A stretch of DNA of 64,000 nucleotides, from assembly GCA_036435485.1 (NCBI GenBank), contig CM071598.1, positions 195,031,148-195,095,147 of the forward strand. Reading direction: 5' to 3'. The notes under the pieces were generated by a model, which worked only from the letters and a program-made list of their open reading frames with translations, made no database searches and had not been told where the DNA came from. The DNA is from Saposhnikovia divaricata (taxonomy: Eukaryota; Streptophyta; Magnoliopsida; Apiales; Apiaceae). How positions within the stretch are numbered: the first letter of the stretch is position 1; the number at the start of each line of letters is the position of its first letter. Of the stretch, positions 11,314-23,555 are shown in pieces. The position numbers were made by a program, and so were the translations under genes.

Positions 11314-11416
11314 AGATAAACAGTTAGCTGATATATTCACTAAGCCATTGGATGAAGCCACCTTCACAAGGTTGGTTAGTGAGATTGGAATGCTGAATTC
11401 TTCAGAATCTGGCTAA
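11314..11416 (+). pseudogene. pol: SIRE pol part 3: C-terminal end of RNase H
   Basis: Continuation of pol after the hAT insertion. It contains the DKQLADIFTKPL motif that closes Copia polyproteins and ends at a TAA at 11414-11416. It confirms both the frame and the hAT boundary. Confidence 0.88.
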
Positions 11417-12272
11417 GTGAAAATATCAACTAGATTGTTGCAGCAGTAAACACTTACTTTATCTAAATTCTCAATATTTTTGAAGTAAGTGTTGGCTGAA
11501 ATATGATTTATAAATATTTCAAATCTGTTGCATATGTTGAAAATCATATTCGAATTAACATGAAATTTCTATGAAATTTTAAGATTATCACTATTTAATT
11601 TGTTAGAATATTCTTCATTTGAATAATTCTGGTGAATTTTGAAAAGGTAATGAAAATTAACTTTTATGAGTGGAAAGTGTAGCTCTATAAGTCAGACTTC
11701 TCTAATGACTTTCATGTCTATGGTCGACTTCTCTAACAAGTCTATTTGGAACGCTCTTGAGTTCTCGAATAGTGCATTTTGGAGAAATCGAACAGAGACT
11801 TGCTTGACTTCTCGAATAGGACATTTGAGTTCTCTAATGACTGAGTTCTCGAATAGAACATTTGAGTTGTCGAATCATTTGAAAAGGCTGAATTTTCGCT
11901 GAATCTTAACCGTTTTTGGATTTTTATTCAGAATTTTAAATCACTCATACAAACATATTTTATTTAATTTGGAATTATTTCTAAGTTAGATAATAGGCAG
12001 CTGTGAGTTACAAACTGCTTGAGATATCGATTAATCCTTTCTTGACTTATCGAATAGTTGATTTCTACTTCTCGAATGACTGACTTGTCGATACAAAACA
12101 TATATCTAATCGACAATTCAAGTACTTCATACTTATACAGTTTTACATCTATTCGTTTCATTTCATTCGATTTCTCAAGCATCTAAAGTTCCAAAACCTC
12201 TGAAAACTCTAACTTCAAAAGTTAAATTTCTTCTTCAACCTTCATTCTCTTCTCTCGTCTCTCTGTGTAACA
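11417..12272 (+). other. SIRE spacer between pol and the third ORF, with inverted TTCTCGAAT words
   Basis: Non-coding. Between about 11690 and 12180 it contains roughly ten copies of the LTR word, mostly in inverse orientation (TTCTCGAATAG). From 12241 a CT-rich leader precedes the third ORF's ATG. The spacer probably holds the leader or promoter of a subgenomic transcript, which is inference. Confidence 0.6.
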
Positions 12273-14453
12273 ATGGCGAATTCCCAACTCATAATTCCTA
12301 ACCACACCAACTTCATTGCTATAACTAATGATGTGAAAGCACCAATGCTAACTTCAAGTGCTTCGTTCGCTGGATGTCTGAGTCATACATCAGGGATGCA
12401 CTCTTAGCCAACCCAACTCTGTACCTAGATCTCCTAGAACAGTTTTGGAGGACAGCCACTGTGGAAGTTATTGCTCTCGAGAATGCAGTAAGCTCTTATA
12501 TCATCTACTGCAAAATACAAGAGAAAGAGGTTACTATCACTACAGAGGATATGAATCAAGCACTAGGACTTCATCAGGAGCTGTATCACCCTCTGGTATC
12601 GGATGATGATTTTATTACATTCTTCGACTTTATCATATATGCTGATACAATCAAGATTGGAAAAATGAACCGGAAGTGTCTCAGAAAGGAATGGAGTTTT
12701 GTGTTCGCCATACTGCTACAGGTGGTCACTGCTAGAAAGTCGAGTTTTGATCAAATCAGTTTACCTACATAGCAAATTGCATACTCCCTGGCATATGATA
12801 GGAAAATCAATGTGGGTAATCTAATTTTGCAGGATTTATATGGGAGACTTGGTAAGAACTCAACCAAGAGAGGTAATGAAATTTTCTTCCCTTGTTTTAT
12901 TCAATCTGATCTTAATTTTGTAGATAATAAACTGATTAAATTGCCTAGGATGAATAGAAATAGAATATGCTATCCGAAATCCATGACCAAACTCATTTTT
13001 GGTAACTTGGAGACTAGGAATGATGTGGATGTTATGCTTGTAATAACCCCTCATATGCAGAGGTTATTTGAGTCTTACCCCCACAACATGCCAACATTTG
13101 CCTCTAAGTTTGAGTTAGCACAGCCCAAGCAAGTAGAACAAAATGCTAACCCAGGGCCAGCTAACCAACCTCCTCAACCAAACACTGAACCAAACACAGA
13201 GCCACCTGCATCATCCTCTCAACAGGGTGGTGTCAGTAAAATGAAGAGAAAGGAGATAGCCTTTGAACCTTTGGAAATGCTAACAGAAGCAGCATTGAAT
13301 GCTGATTAGGCTTAGAAAGTGAGGCACCTGTGTCACCCTTGCAAAAGCCAAAGAAGAAGAAAGCTAAGAAAACCACCTCTTCAGTCACACAAATGGCTGA
13401 AGTCGTAAAATCAGGGGCACACAGTTTACTAGATGTATCCTCTCAACAAGGTGCATCTATAAAATCAAGCATCCTCCCCAATGCACTATCATGTAAAGAG
13501 TCAGCACATGGGAGTGATAAGGCTGGCACAACACAGAGTGGAGAGCACATCATACTTGAAACTCCCTCTATTTCTCAGGGGGAGTTGCCAAAATCTACTC
13601 TAAAAGACACTACTCTTCCAGAATCTAACACTCAAATTTCTTTGGAGCCTGCAACTCAAGCAATTGAGGAGTAAGGCATTGATCACCAAGAATTTTCTTC
13701 TCTTGGTGAGCCAATGGACTCAAGTGACTTAGTGCATGACACCTTGCTCACCACCCAGGAACCACATTTAGATGGTGAGGGAATGCTAGCTGGGGCATAT
13801 CCTAATGACACCATCACAAACACAGAGGATTCATTAGTTTTCACTAGAGACTCTCTGCCTGTGTCAACTACTGGTGTAACTCATCCCACTTCTGTGGAGA
13901 CAATAGTAGTAGAGTCATTCCATCCGGTTACAGAAGTTGCATTTGTAACTGAGGATTCTAGCTTGCCTAGCTCTAGCTCTGACTTTCTGTCATAATGGTT
14001 GAAGCCTGTGCAACATGACAATGCTTCAGGATCAGGGTCTGCTCCACCACAATTGACGGTTAAAGCACTTCAAAGCTTAGTTGTGGATCAGATTCCTGAG
14101 TTTGTAAAGATAGCCCAAAACCTTGTCACATCCAATATGTCAAACCCAGACTATGAAGCCATTTTGCTGTGTCACAGGGATGATGTAGAGATGTAGAAAG
14201 AGAAAATAGCAGATGAGGCGGAGAGTGATGGGAATGTAGATGCCTGGATGCAAGGGAAATATGATATTACTCTCAATGAAGCCCTTCGATAGCTAAGAGA
14301 GGAATACCTCACTTCACTAGGTTCAAATGCTAAATCTCTGACTCCTGGTGAAGTGTATGAAGCCATGAATGATTCTTACAAGGGATTCCTTAAGGCTGCA
14401 CACTATCTTGGCAAGGGTGTTAAGACAGAAGTCAACAAGGTGTGTGATGAAAC
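12273..14453 (+). pseudogene. SIRE third ORF, part 1 (env-like/unknown), broken
   Basis: The ORF starts ATG at 12273 (MANSQL). A frameshift near 12340 moves it to the frame of 12374-13309, with a TAG at about 12770, and another shift near 13310 moves it to a third frame up to the Tekay B insertion. The N-terminal 300 residues resemble the unnamed first domain that follows pol in other plant SIRE-type elements (motif NPTLYLDLLEQFW, helical). A Pro/Ser/Thr/Gln-rich linker follows (about 13130-14050), then a helical stretch. Such ORFs have been called env-like in SIRE1, but I see no convincing signal peptide or transmembrane segment here. The function is unknown. It continues at 33063. Confidence 0.75.
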
Positions 14454-17400
14454 TGTAACACCCTCACTTGCCAACAATAATAATATAAACTTTTATACTC
14501 AATTAAACATTAATATAGAAGAAATTTTAGAAATTTCGGCATGATGTAATCATAAAACGAACTAACCACCTGCTCAAACAACTAAGTATAACTAAAACAG
14601 TCCACATGCACAAGTTATACTAAACCATAAGGAAATAAAACCATACCAACCCAGACCGCTCACAGGTCACTGTATGAAACAACTACCAATAGCTATTACA
14701 ACCCAGAACTGAATCAAATAATATACAACCCGTTAAATATGATAATCTGCCTACAAATACAGACATAATATAAACAAAGATATATGCTCACTACCCATCC
14801 AACCACCTCGACCCACTGACTGCCTCGGTGACTACCCCAACCAGACGGGCCACTTCTTCTAGACATCTTCAGGCTTAGCTGAGGAAACAGAATTAGCAAG
14901 CAAGTGAGCCAAAATGCTCAGCAAGTATATATATTTTTAATTAAAAACATCAACAACTGAAATGGCTTCAAGATTGTCAAGAATTAACAATCAACTTTAT
15001 ATAAGCTCAACTGAAAGTTCATCTTTTGTCTGAATCATAAAATAGAAGAGGATTGGACTATCATGCATTTTATAATTAAAAACAATTATAAGGTTAGGCT
15101 GCTGATCAGTCACGCACTAACCCCGGACAAACGCACACAACAATGTCCTTAATGGATCCACGGCACACATTGGCCTTAATAATTTCTGACCACGAATCTG
15201 GTCCGACCCTTACGGTCCAAATTTTTTAAAAAAACTAATAGTCCAATCCTAACTAAACATCAGGTGTCGGAACAATCGACCACCTCAACTGCCAAACACC
15301 CTGGACACTTTCGTTCCAGGTTAACATCTCAAATCTCACCAAGTAGAATAAGGTCGGGTAATCTCTGAATTAAGTATTGACAAGTTCGATATGGCAAAAG
15401 GGTATTGATTTAAGTCAAGCTACTAAAGGATCAACGAAAACGATATAATCGACTTGGGGGTATAACAATTGAATATTCAAAATTAATGGAAATTATCAGA
15501 GCAGTTATATCAAGGATAAATCAAATGCATAAGAATCAAGTTATGATAATCGTAATTCGCTGGAAATATAAGTGAAATGGTTTACTTGAAAGGGAGGTGG
15601 AATAATATACTTGTAAGGAATATGGATGTAAATCAATTCACTAAAAGCATCAACAACTCAGTAGAATCAATTTGGGGTATAACAATTAAGTATTCGAAAT
15701 TTCGGGAAATTAACGGAACAATTATATCAAGAGTAATTCGAATAAGCATATGAATCAGGTTTTTATAATCATAACTCATTTAAAAGATAATTGAAGCAAT
15801 TTACTTGCCTTAACTAGAAAATCACAGAATCCGAAGTGTCTTTACGTCCTCAGCTTTAGCCTTCCCTTTATCCACGGAATCTACACACAATACAACACTA
15901 TTTTAGAATCCTGCTCAATATTCGCTAATCAAAATAAACATTCCACTTAGTCTACCCTTGCGAATAGTTCCCTAATTTATGCTTATTTACTCATATAATC
16001 ACATTAACACATACTACATAGATTTTAAAATATGAAGCCCGACTCACAACTCGTATAAATTGTATAATTATACATACTCATTTCCAAGAAATGATTTTAA
16101 TATATTTTAGAAAAATTTTGACGGCATCCCCTTTATACGGGGGACTGCCAGTCGGGATACAGCCGACACAACCAACACAAATATCAATTACCAATCGAAT
16201 CCATAATTATTATCCAATCCCAATTCACATTCCAATTCACTGATTCATAATCTAGTACAATTTAAGCAATTAATAACAACTCGATAATTAATTACAATTT
16301 ATTAGGTAAATAATAAATATTAAATATTAAATATTTTTTGGCTCAGAAAATAATCATCATCGCCAATTACCATCGACTCAATTTATTTTTAATATCATTG
16401 TCGATGGGGCAAAGTCCCGGAGGTACCCATTTTCGGGTTTCCAATCACGAAACTCTACCAATAACATATTAAACATCATACATAATCGAATAAAAGAAAC
16501 CAGGCTGCACATTCCAGAAAACAGTAAATCCCGAAGTGAGCTACTCGAATTTATACAAAAATATATAACATCACATACGGCTGGCAAGGTATGGCAAGAA
16601 CAAGGACGATTAGTTCGTCATCAACGCCTCAAAAATCGCAGCTTACAACAGCATATCAATACACACGCGTAGGCAACTCAGTACATTCACCCACACACAC
16701 CCGACATCATACAAACGCACACACACGACACAGTAGTGACATACGATTTACACACACACTGACTCACAAACACAACGATTCACGCATACCATAGCTCATA
16801 GATACACACGCACACATGCGGCGACACACACACACCACACATCGATTCATCACACACGCACGCGGGTTTGCAAGAAGACAGAGGAAAGGTGAGGAACTTT
16901 ACCCCCCCCCAGACGTGAACTGCAATCACCAAGAGGAATTTAATCGGAGAAAACAAGAGGGAGAGATGAAAGAACAGAGAAAGTGAGGGAGAGATTGAGA
17001 GTGAATTCCCGAAAATTCCAGAGAGAGCGAGAGATTGATGCTATGTTTGGTTTTTGGGAAGTCTAATTAGGGATTGGGCTATATCTGATTTGGGGAGGAA
17101 TTTTTAAAAAAAAAAACATTTCGAAGAATTATTTTAAGTGAAACTCATAAAATAAATCTTTAAAATCACAATTAATTACAAAAATAGGTGGAATATTAAA
17201 TTTTAAAATTTTAAAATAAAGAATGTAAAATTACGATTACCCACATATTTTTAAAATATTTTTAGGATTAAAAACGGATTAAATACGGATTTTACAAGAT
17301 TAAATCCTTAAATTGGAAAATAATTCGTAAAATCCTTTTAAAATCCTTGAAACCCAAAAATAATTCACCAAGTATTTTTAAAAGTCATATAAACTAATAA

Positions 17401-17677
17401 AATCAATAATGAAAAAGATTTCAGGATTTCTGCTAACCCCGAGAATTTATAAAATTCACAGAAGGTAAATATAACGCAATTAAATAGGAAATAAATCCCA
17501 AAAATATAATTAAAATAGTCGGGCTTACATAACACATATAAAATATCAATCTGACCTCCAAATATTATTCAACAGACACATCACCTCCACAACAATTATA
17601 TACGCCACATAATTCGAATTTAATATAAAATAAATAGCTTTAGTAATTAAATATTCTGAAATTTCTAAGGCGTTATA
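14454..17677 (-). repeat. 3' LTR of Tekay B
   Basis: 3,224 bp. On the element's sense strand it starts TATAACGCC and ends GGGTGTTACA. It includes an ACAC-rich simple-sequence stretch at about 16650-16870 and the AT-rich U3 at 17100-17670. Short open frames inside recur in the other LTR and have no coding support. Confidence 0.92.
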
Positions 17678-17696
17678 ACCTTCCCCCCTTAAAAGG
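17678..17696 (-). other. polypurine tract of Tekay B
   Basis: On the minus strand this reads CCTTTTAAGGGGGGAAGGT immediately before the 3' LTR. It is the plus-strand primer site and sets the LTR boundary. Confidence 0.85.
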
Positions 17697-17717
17697 ATTC
17701 TGTCCCCAGAATCTCAC

Positions 17718-20700
17718 CTAAGAGAATAATTGAGGACAATTCTCCAACATATCGCTTTCCAACTCCCAAGTTGATTCTTCCACCTTGGGGTTTCTCCACA
17801 AAACTCTCACTATAGGAATTGTTTTATTCCTCAAAACCTTTTCTTTTCGATCTAGTATTTTGATAGGCTGCTCCACATAAGATAAATCTGGCTGAATCTT
17901 TATCGGCTCATATTCAATGACATGTTTAGAATCTAGATGATATTTCTTAAGCATGGATACATGGAACACGTTATGGATATGTTGCATATGAGGCGGTAAA
18001 GCTAACTCGTAGGCGACTTTCCCGACTTTCTTCAATACCTCGAAAGGCCCAACAAATCTTGGACTTAATTTTCCTTTCTTACCAAATCTTACCAACCCCT
18101 TCCACGGAGACACTTTCAACAAAACTTGTTCTCCTTCCTCAAACTCCATATTCTTTCTGGCCAAATCAGCATACTTTTTCTGTCGGTTCTGAGCTATCAC
18201 TAACCTTTTCTGAATAAGTTGAACCACTTCCTTGGTTTGCTGCACTAACTCAGGTCCGAGTATCTTTCGCTCGCTAACTTCTTCCCAGTATACTGGAGAT
18301 CGACACTTTCGTCCATATAACGCTTCATACGGTGGCATACCGATGCTAGCATGAAAGCTATTGTTGTATGAAAATTCCACTAACGGCAAGTGTTCATCCC
18401 AACTTCCTGCAAAATCCAATGCACAAACCCGGAGCATGTCTTCAATTGTTTGAATCGTTCTTTCACTCTGTCCATCAGTCTGAGGATGGTAAGCAGTACT
18501 CATTTTTAATTCGGTGCCCAAACATTCTTGAAAACTTCTCTAGAATCTCGAATTAAATCTTGGATCTCGATCTGAGACTATTGATACTGGAACTCCGTGT
18601 CGCACCACGATCTCTTTTATGTATATGTGAACCAATTTGTCTAATGAGAACCTCTCATTTATTGGGAGGAAGTGTGCAGATTTCGTTAATCGATCAACAA
18701 TTACCCAGATAACATCATGATTAGCTCTCGTCCTTGGCAATCCAACCACAAAGTCCATTGCAATATGTTCCCATTTCCACTCGGGAATCTCTAATGGTTG
18801 TAGCATCCCACTTGGCCTTTGATGTTCTGCTTTTACTTTCTGACAGGTCAAACACTTACTTACCCATTCAGCAATATCTCTCTTCATATCCGACCACCAG
18901 AAGTTTCTTTTCAAGTCTCTATACATTTTCGTACTTCCTGGATGAATCGAATATTTCGAGCTGTGGGCTTCCTGTAGGATCTCATTCTTCAACTCTGTCA
19001 CATTGGGTATCCAAATACGTGAAGAAAATCTCAATATCCCCTTGTCATCTACCTGTGTGCATATTTCCTCACCTGTTAACTTGTTCACATCTCCGCTCAT
19101 GACTTCCTCCTGGCATCTGCGAATCTTTTCTAACAATTCTGGCTGAAACGTCATAGTGTACACCGTATCTGTACTACTTGCAGGCATGCACACCTCTATC
19201 TCCAATCTTTCAAACTCTTTGTATAATTCCTCAGGCATTGTCAACATACTGATTTTCTCCTTCCTACTTAAAGCGTCCGCCACCACGTTCGCCTTCCCAG
19301 GATGATAGTTAATGGTACAATCATAATCCTTGAGTAATTCCAACCATCTTCTCTGTCTCATATTTAACTCCTTCTGGGTGAAAATATACTTTAAACTCTT
19401 GTGGTCCGTGTAAATTTCACACTTTTCCCCATACAAATAATGTCTCCAAATCTTCAAGGCGAAAACAATCGCGGCTAATTCTAAGTCATGAGTAGGGTAT
19501 TTCTGCTCGTGAGGTTTCAATTGTCTCGAAGCGTAAGCAATTACCTTACCGTGCTGCATTAGTACACATCCCAAACCTTTGTGAGATGCATCACTGTAGA
19601 TCACAAAATTTCCTTTTTCGTCTGGAAGTGTCAATACAGGTGCAGTCACCAATCTCTTCTTCAATTCCTGGAAACTTTCTTCACACTTCTCATTCCACAC
19701 AAACTTTTCATTCTTCCTTGTCAACTTTGTTAGTGGGGTGGCTATCTTCGCAAAGTCTTGAACAAATCTTCGATAATATCCCGCCAATCCTAAGAAACTT
19801 CTAACTTCTGTGGGTGTTTTAGGTCTGTCCCAATCCATCACGGCTTCAATCTTAGCAGGATCCACCTTAATCCCTTCTTTCAACCAAAACTCACATTTGG
19901 AAAACTTCGCATACAGTTTCTCTTTCCTCAACGTTTCTAAAGCTATCCTTAAATGTCCTGCATGATCTTCTTCGGTCTTTGAGTATATCAAAATATCATC
20001 TATAAACACAATCACAAACTTATCCAAATATTTCTTGAAGACTCTATTCATTAGGTCCATGAACGCTGCTGGTGCATTAGTTAGCCCAAAGGCCATCACT
20101 AAGAACTCGTAGTGCCCATACCTAGTCCGAAACGCTGTTTTTGGAAAGTCCTCCTGTCTAATCTTTAATTGAAAATATCCTGACCGCAAATCAATCTTCG
20201 AGAAACAAGTTGCTCCTTTTAATTGATCAAATAAATCGTCAATTCTTGGCAAAGGGTATTTATTCTTAATGGTCAACTTATTTAGTTCCCGATAATCGAT
20301 ACACAATCTCATACTTCCATCCTTCTTCTTTACAAATAATACCGGAGCTCCCCACGGCGATACACTAGGCCTAATAATACCTTTCTCCAAAAGATCTTGC
20401 AACTGAATAGCCAATTCTTTCATCTCCACAGGTGCCATTCGATAGGGAGCCTTTGACACGGGTTCAGTTCCTGGGGCTAAATCGATGGTAAATTCTATTT
20501 CTCTATCCGGAGGTAAACCGGGAAGTTCATCCGGAAAAACATCAAGAAACTCATTCACCACTGGTATTTCCTCTATCTTAGGTACCTCTTGCTTGGTATC
20601 CATGACATAAGCCATATAGCCCTCGCATCCTTTCCTCAACAGCCTCTTTGTTTGAATGATCGATAAAAATCTCCTAGTCTGCCTCTGACCCCTAAAGGTA

Positions 20701-22098
20701 ACTTCTACATTATCAGAGGGTTTAAGGATCACCTTCTTATTCTTACAATCAATTTGGGCATTATTCTCTGTTAACCAATCCATTCCTAAGATAACATCAA
20801 ATTTACCTAACTGAAAGGGTATCAAATTAGCGTAAAAACAATGCCCTGAAACATCAATCTTGCAACGAGGACACACTTGAGTAACCGGAATTCGTTCTGA
20901 ATTAGCTATTTCTATAACCATAGCTTCACGCAACATGCAAATCTCACAATTTAACCTTTGAACAAATTCTTTAGATATAAAGGACTTCGTAGCCCCGGAA
21001 TCAATTAACACTTTAGCCTGAACAGAATTTACAGGGAGCGTACCTGCTACCACATCCGAATTCTTAATAGCTTCGTTCAGAGTCATGTTGAAAGTCCTCG
21101 ACACTGGTCTGACACTTGCTGTTGGGGGTGCTTCAATTGCTTGCAGTATTGGATTAGCCAGGACTGGAGGTTTCACTACAGGTACTTTACAGTCTCTCAT
21201 TATATGCCCTGGTTTCCCACAACGGTGACACACAATTCCTGCCTTGCATTCCCGAGCATAATGACCTTTTTGATTACATTTGTAACACGTCACCTCCAAC
21301 TTTGTACACACTCCCGGATGCCTTTTCCCACAAGTCTTGCACTCTGCCAAGGGTGGCCTAACCAATTTCTGCTGACTCGCATCTTGAATTCTATTTCCTT
21401 GGCCCCCATTCCCTGATCCCGGCTTCTTAGGGTTCCCATACTTTCCTGGTTGGAATCCTGGCTTTTTATTTGGCACATTCTGAGAACTGCCTTGCTCTTG
21501 ACGTTCCCCCATTGACCCAGCCTTTCTTTTCTTTCCTTCTTTTTCCTTGAAGTATAATTCGCTTTCTCCTTCAGCTATCATGGCCTTCTGCACCACCGCT
21601 GCATAAGTCTCCAGCTCCAAAACTGTTAGTTTAGTACGAATCCATGGTTTCAATCCTTGTTGAAACCTCTTAGCCTTCTTCCTCTCCGTGTCCACATAGG
21701 CCGGAGCAAACCTAGCTAGTTCAGTAAACTTGGTTTCATATTCTGTCACCGACATTTTCCCCTATTTCAACTCCAAAAACTTCATCTCCATCTGGTCTTT
21801 CATATAGTCGGGGAAATACTTTTCCAAAAATAGCTCTGTAAACCTTTCCCAAGGAATCACCTCAGTAGCTTCCAACATCTTCACCGACTCCCACCAATAA
21901 GTGGCTTCATTCTTCAAGAAATAACTTACATATTCGGTTTGTTTATCTGCTGGGACCCCCACCAGTGTAATAGCTTTTTCCATCTCTTTTAACCAAGATC
22001 TCGCCTCCACCGGGTCCGCTGTTCCTTTAAACTCAGGAGGTTTAACTGCATGGAAAGACTTAAAAGTAACCACCGGAGGAACAGGTGGCTGCTGTTGC

Positions 22099-22136
<38 letters not shown>

Positions 22137-22349
22137 TTGCTGTTGTTGCTGCTGCTGTTGCTGTTGTTGCTGCTGAGCCAACAACTGTTGCTGTAATTGC
22201 TGCTGTTGCTGTGCTAGAGTAGCAGTCTGCTGAACAAGAGTTTGTAATATTTGTGCTAAGGCAGGGTCCATCTGACCAACAGGAGGTGGATTAGCTTGTT
22301 CACCCTGATTGGTGGTTCGGGTATTTTGCTTCTTCTTTCTTGGAGGCAT
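17718..22349 (-). pseudogene. gag-pol: Tekay B gag-pol polyprotein, one frame with two stops and one in-frame deletion
   Basis: The start was chosen at the ATG giving MPPRKKK (22349). One frame of about 1,544 codons runs to 17718, interrupted by TAG at 21762-21764 (in gag, where relatives have Gln) and TAG at 18540-18542 (in integrase, where Trp is expected). Order: a polyglutamine tract at about residues 50-90, the gag domain, two CX2CX4HX4C knuckles (about 21200-21290), protease with DSGAT, reverse transcriptase with FIDD (near 20000), RNase H, an integrase HHCC motif, the integrase core with SDRDPRF and DGQSERT, and a C-terminal chromodomain-like segment ending CPQLFS. About 11 residues (VQFLGHVIS block after FWLKE) are missing in frame from the RT. 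The rest is intact. Confidence 0.93.
22085..22215 (-). repeat. CAG/CAA repeat encoding polyglutamine in Tekay B gag
   Basis: A mixed CTG/TTG run on the plus strand encodes about 40 Gln residues on the minus strand, broken by a few Leu and Ala. The gag of Tekay C has no such tract at the same place, so it is a lineage- or copy-specific expansion. Confidence 0.85.
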
Positions 22350-22920
22350 ATTTCTGAAATCAATGAACAATTATATTAAATTCAGGTTCAGAAAATAATA
22401 GCTCAAAATGATCCAACTTAGGCAAACAATGCATATATTACTGAAAAGTAATCCAAGGTCTCCAACCAATATTCCGGTCAACAATTGATTCACAGGGTGC
22501 AATAGGATATCAATCCAAGGTTACACAAGGTATTCGCAAACATTTAGTAGGTACAATAAAGAAACAATAGTCATAATGCTAAGGCCAAACATAGTATCGA
22601 AAGTAAAAACAATGCTAGAAGGAAATGGTGCTGAAAGTAAATATGAAACGAGCAGTAAATAAAATGCTTAAGTAAATGACAGTATAAGGAAATTTAACAC
22701 AGTTCTGCAAAAGTGATAATGATATATATGGATAGATCTGATACAAGCGTAAGAACAACGCTTCGATAAGGGTACAACATAATACTAAAAGAGGAGACTG
22801 CTAGCATCTAGTCACAGTACAACAGATATATACAACAAAACTGGTCGCACTGCAAATCCTGACGTACTACTACTACCATAACATGCCTCTATATACCACA
22901 TCATCATACTACCCTAATCA
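22350..22920 (-). other. Tekay B spacer between leader ORF and gag
   Basis: Non-coding, AT-rich. No recognisable signal beyond position. A gag leader or second-transcript start could lie here, but nothing in the sequence proves it. Confidence 0.5.
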
Positions 22921-23392
22921 TCACTGGTCATCATCGTCATCCGACTCTCCCCGCCAAGCTGATCCCAGAATGCTCTCCAGCTCTGCCGTCACCAGACCTA
23001 GAGTCACCTGCTGTGTCACGAATGCCGGCTCATCTCGGGATCTAATCCGTCCCCGCCTAATGATAACACGTCTAAGAGCTCGTACTCGCCTCCGGACATC
23101 CTCAAGCTCAGCTACCGCTCTATCTCGATCTCTAGCCCGGTCCTCCTCCCTAGCCCTCATAGCCCTCAACTCTGCAACATGCCCTAAGAGATAGTCCCTC
23201 TCTCTGGCCACTCGCTCGTACACATGGTATGGAACAGGCTGAGGAGTGTACTGATATGCTGGCCCATTCACCGAGCCCTGCGATCCTACGAATGGCTGCC
23301 TAGCCCCTGGGGAAATCTGCTACGGTACAGAAGCCCCTCCTTCCGGATCCTCGTCCGGGTCTGAATCGGAACCAGAAACAGGTGCCTGAAGT

Positions 23393-23402
<10 letters not shown>
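22921..23402 (-). pseudogene. leader ORF upstream of gag in Tekay B (unknown function)
   Basis: The sense-strand frame between primer site and gag ends at 22921. Its open part from about 23319 encodes an Arg/Glu-rich helical, probably coiled-coil, segment (motif RDYLLGHVAELRAM) ending in a run of Asp. The same frame continues upstream past a TAG at about 23320-23322 into a Ser/Asp/Pro acidic stretch until the AT microsatellite. The first ATG is not identifiable. The protein is not gag or pol and I do not recognise it. Tekay C has a similar ORF in the same place, so it looks like a real part of this lineage. One premature stop and the microsatellite suggest this copy is inactive. Confidence 0.6.

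Positions 23403-23448
<46 letters not shown>
23399..23448. repeat. (AT)n microsatellite in the Tekay B leader
   Basis: About 50 bp of perfect AT repeats between the primer site and the leader ORF. It probably interrupted the 5' part of the leader ORF. Confidence 0.9.
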
Positions 23449-23452
<4 letters not shown>

Positions 23453-23540
23453 TAGACATCCTATCTCTCACGAAACAATCCTAACCTTTCTCATAACTCT
23501 ACCCCGACTCCCCACCTAATTGTTTCAGTGACTGTGACCT

Positions 23541-23555
23541 GTGGCTCTGATACCA
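23541..23555 (-). other. primer binding site of Tekay B (tRNA-iMet)
   Basis: On the minus strand TGGTATCAGAGCCAC follows the LTR end TGTTACA after a 3-base spacer. This is the usual chromovirus primer site, and it fixes the LTR edge at 23559. Confidence 0.9.

Noticed and set aside
12374..14544. Calling the third SIRE ORF an envelope glycoprotein
   Set aside because: The location fits the env-like label used for SIRE1, but I see no convincing signal peptide or transmembrane segment, so only an unknown third ORF is claimed.
18368..21416. Plus-strand open frames across Tekay B pol
   Set aside because: They are antisense shadows of the gag-pol frame, with no motif of their own.
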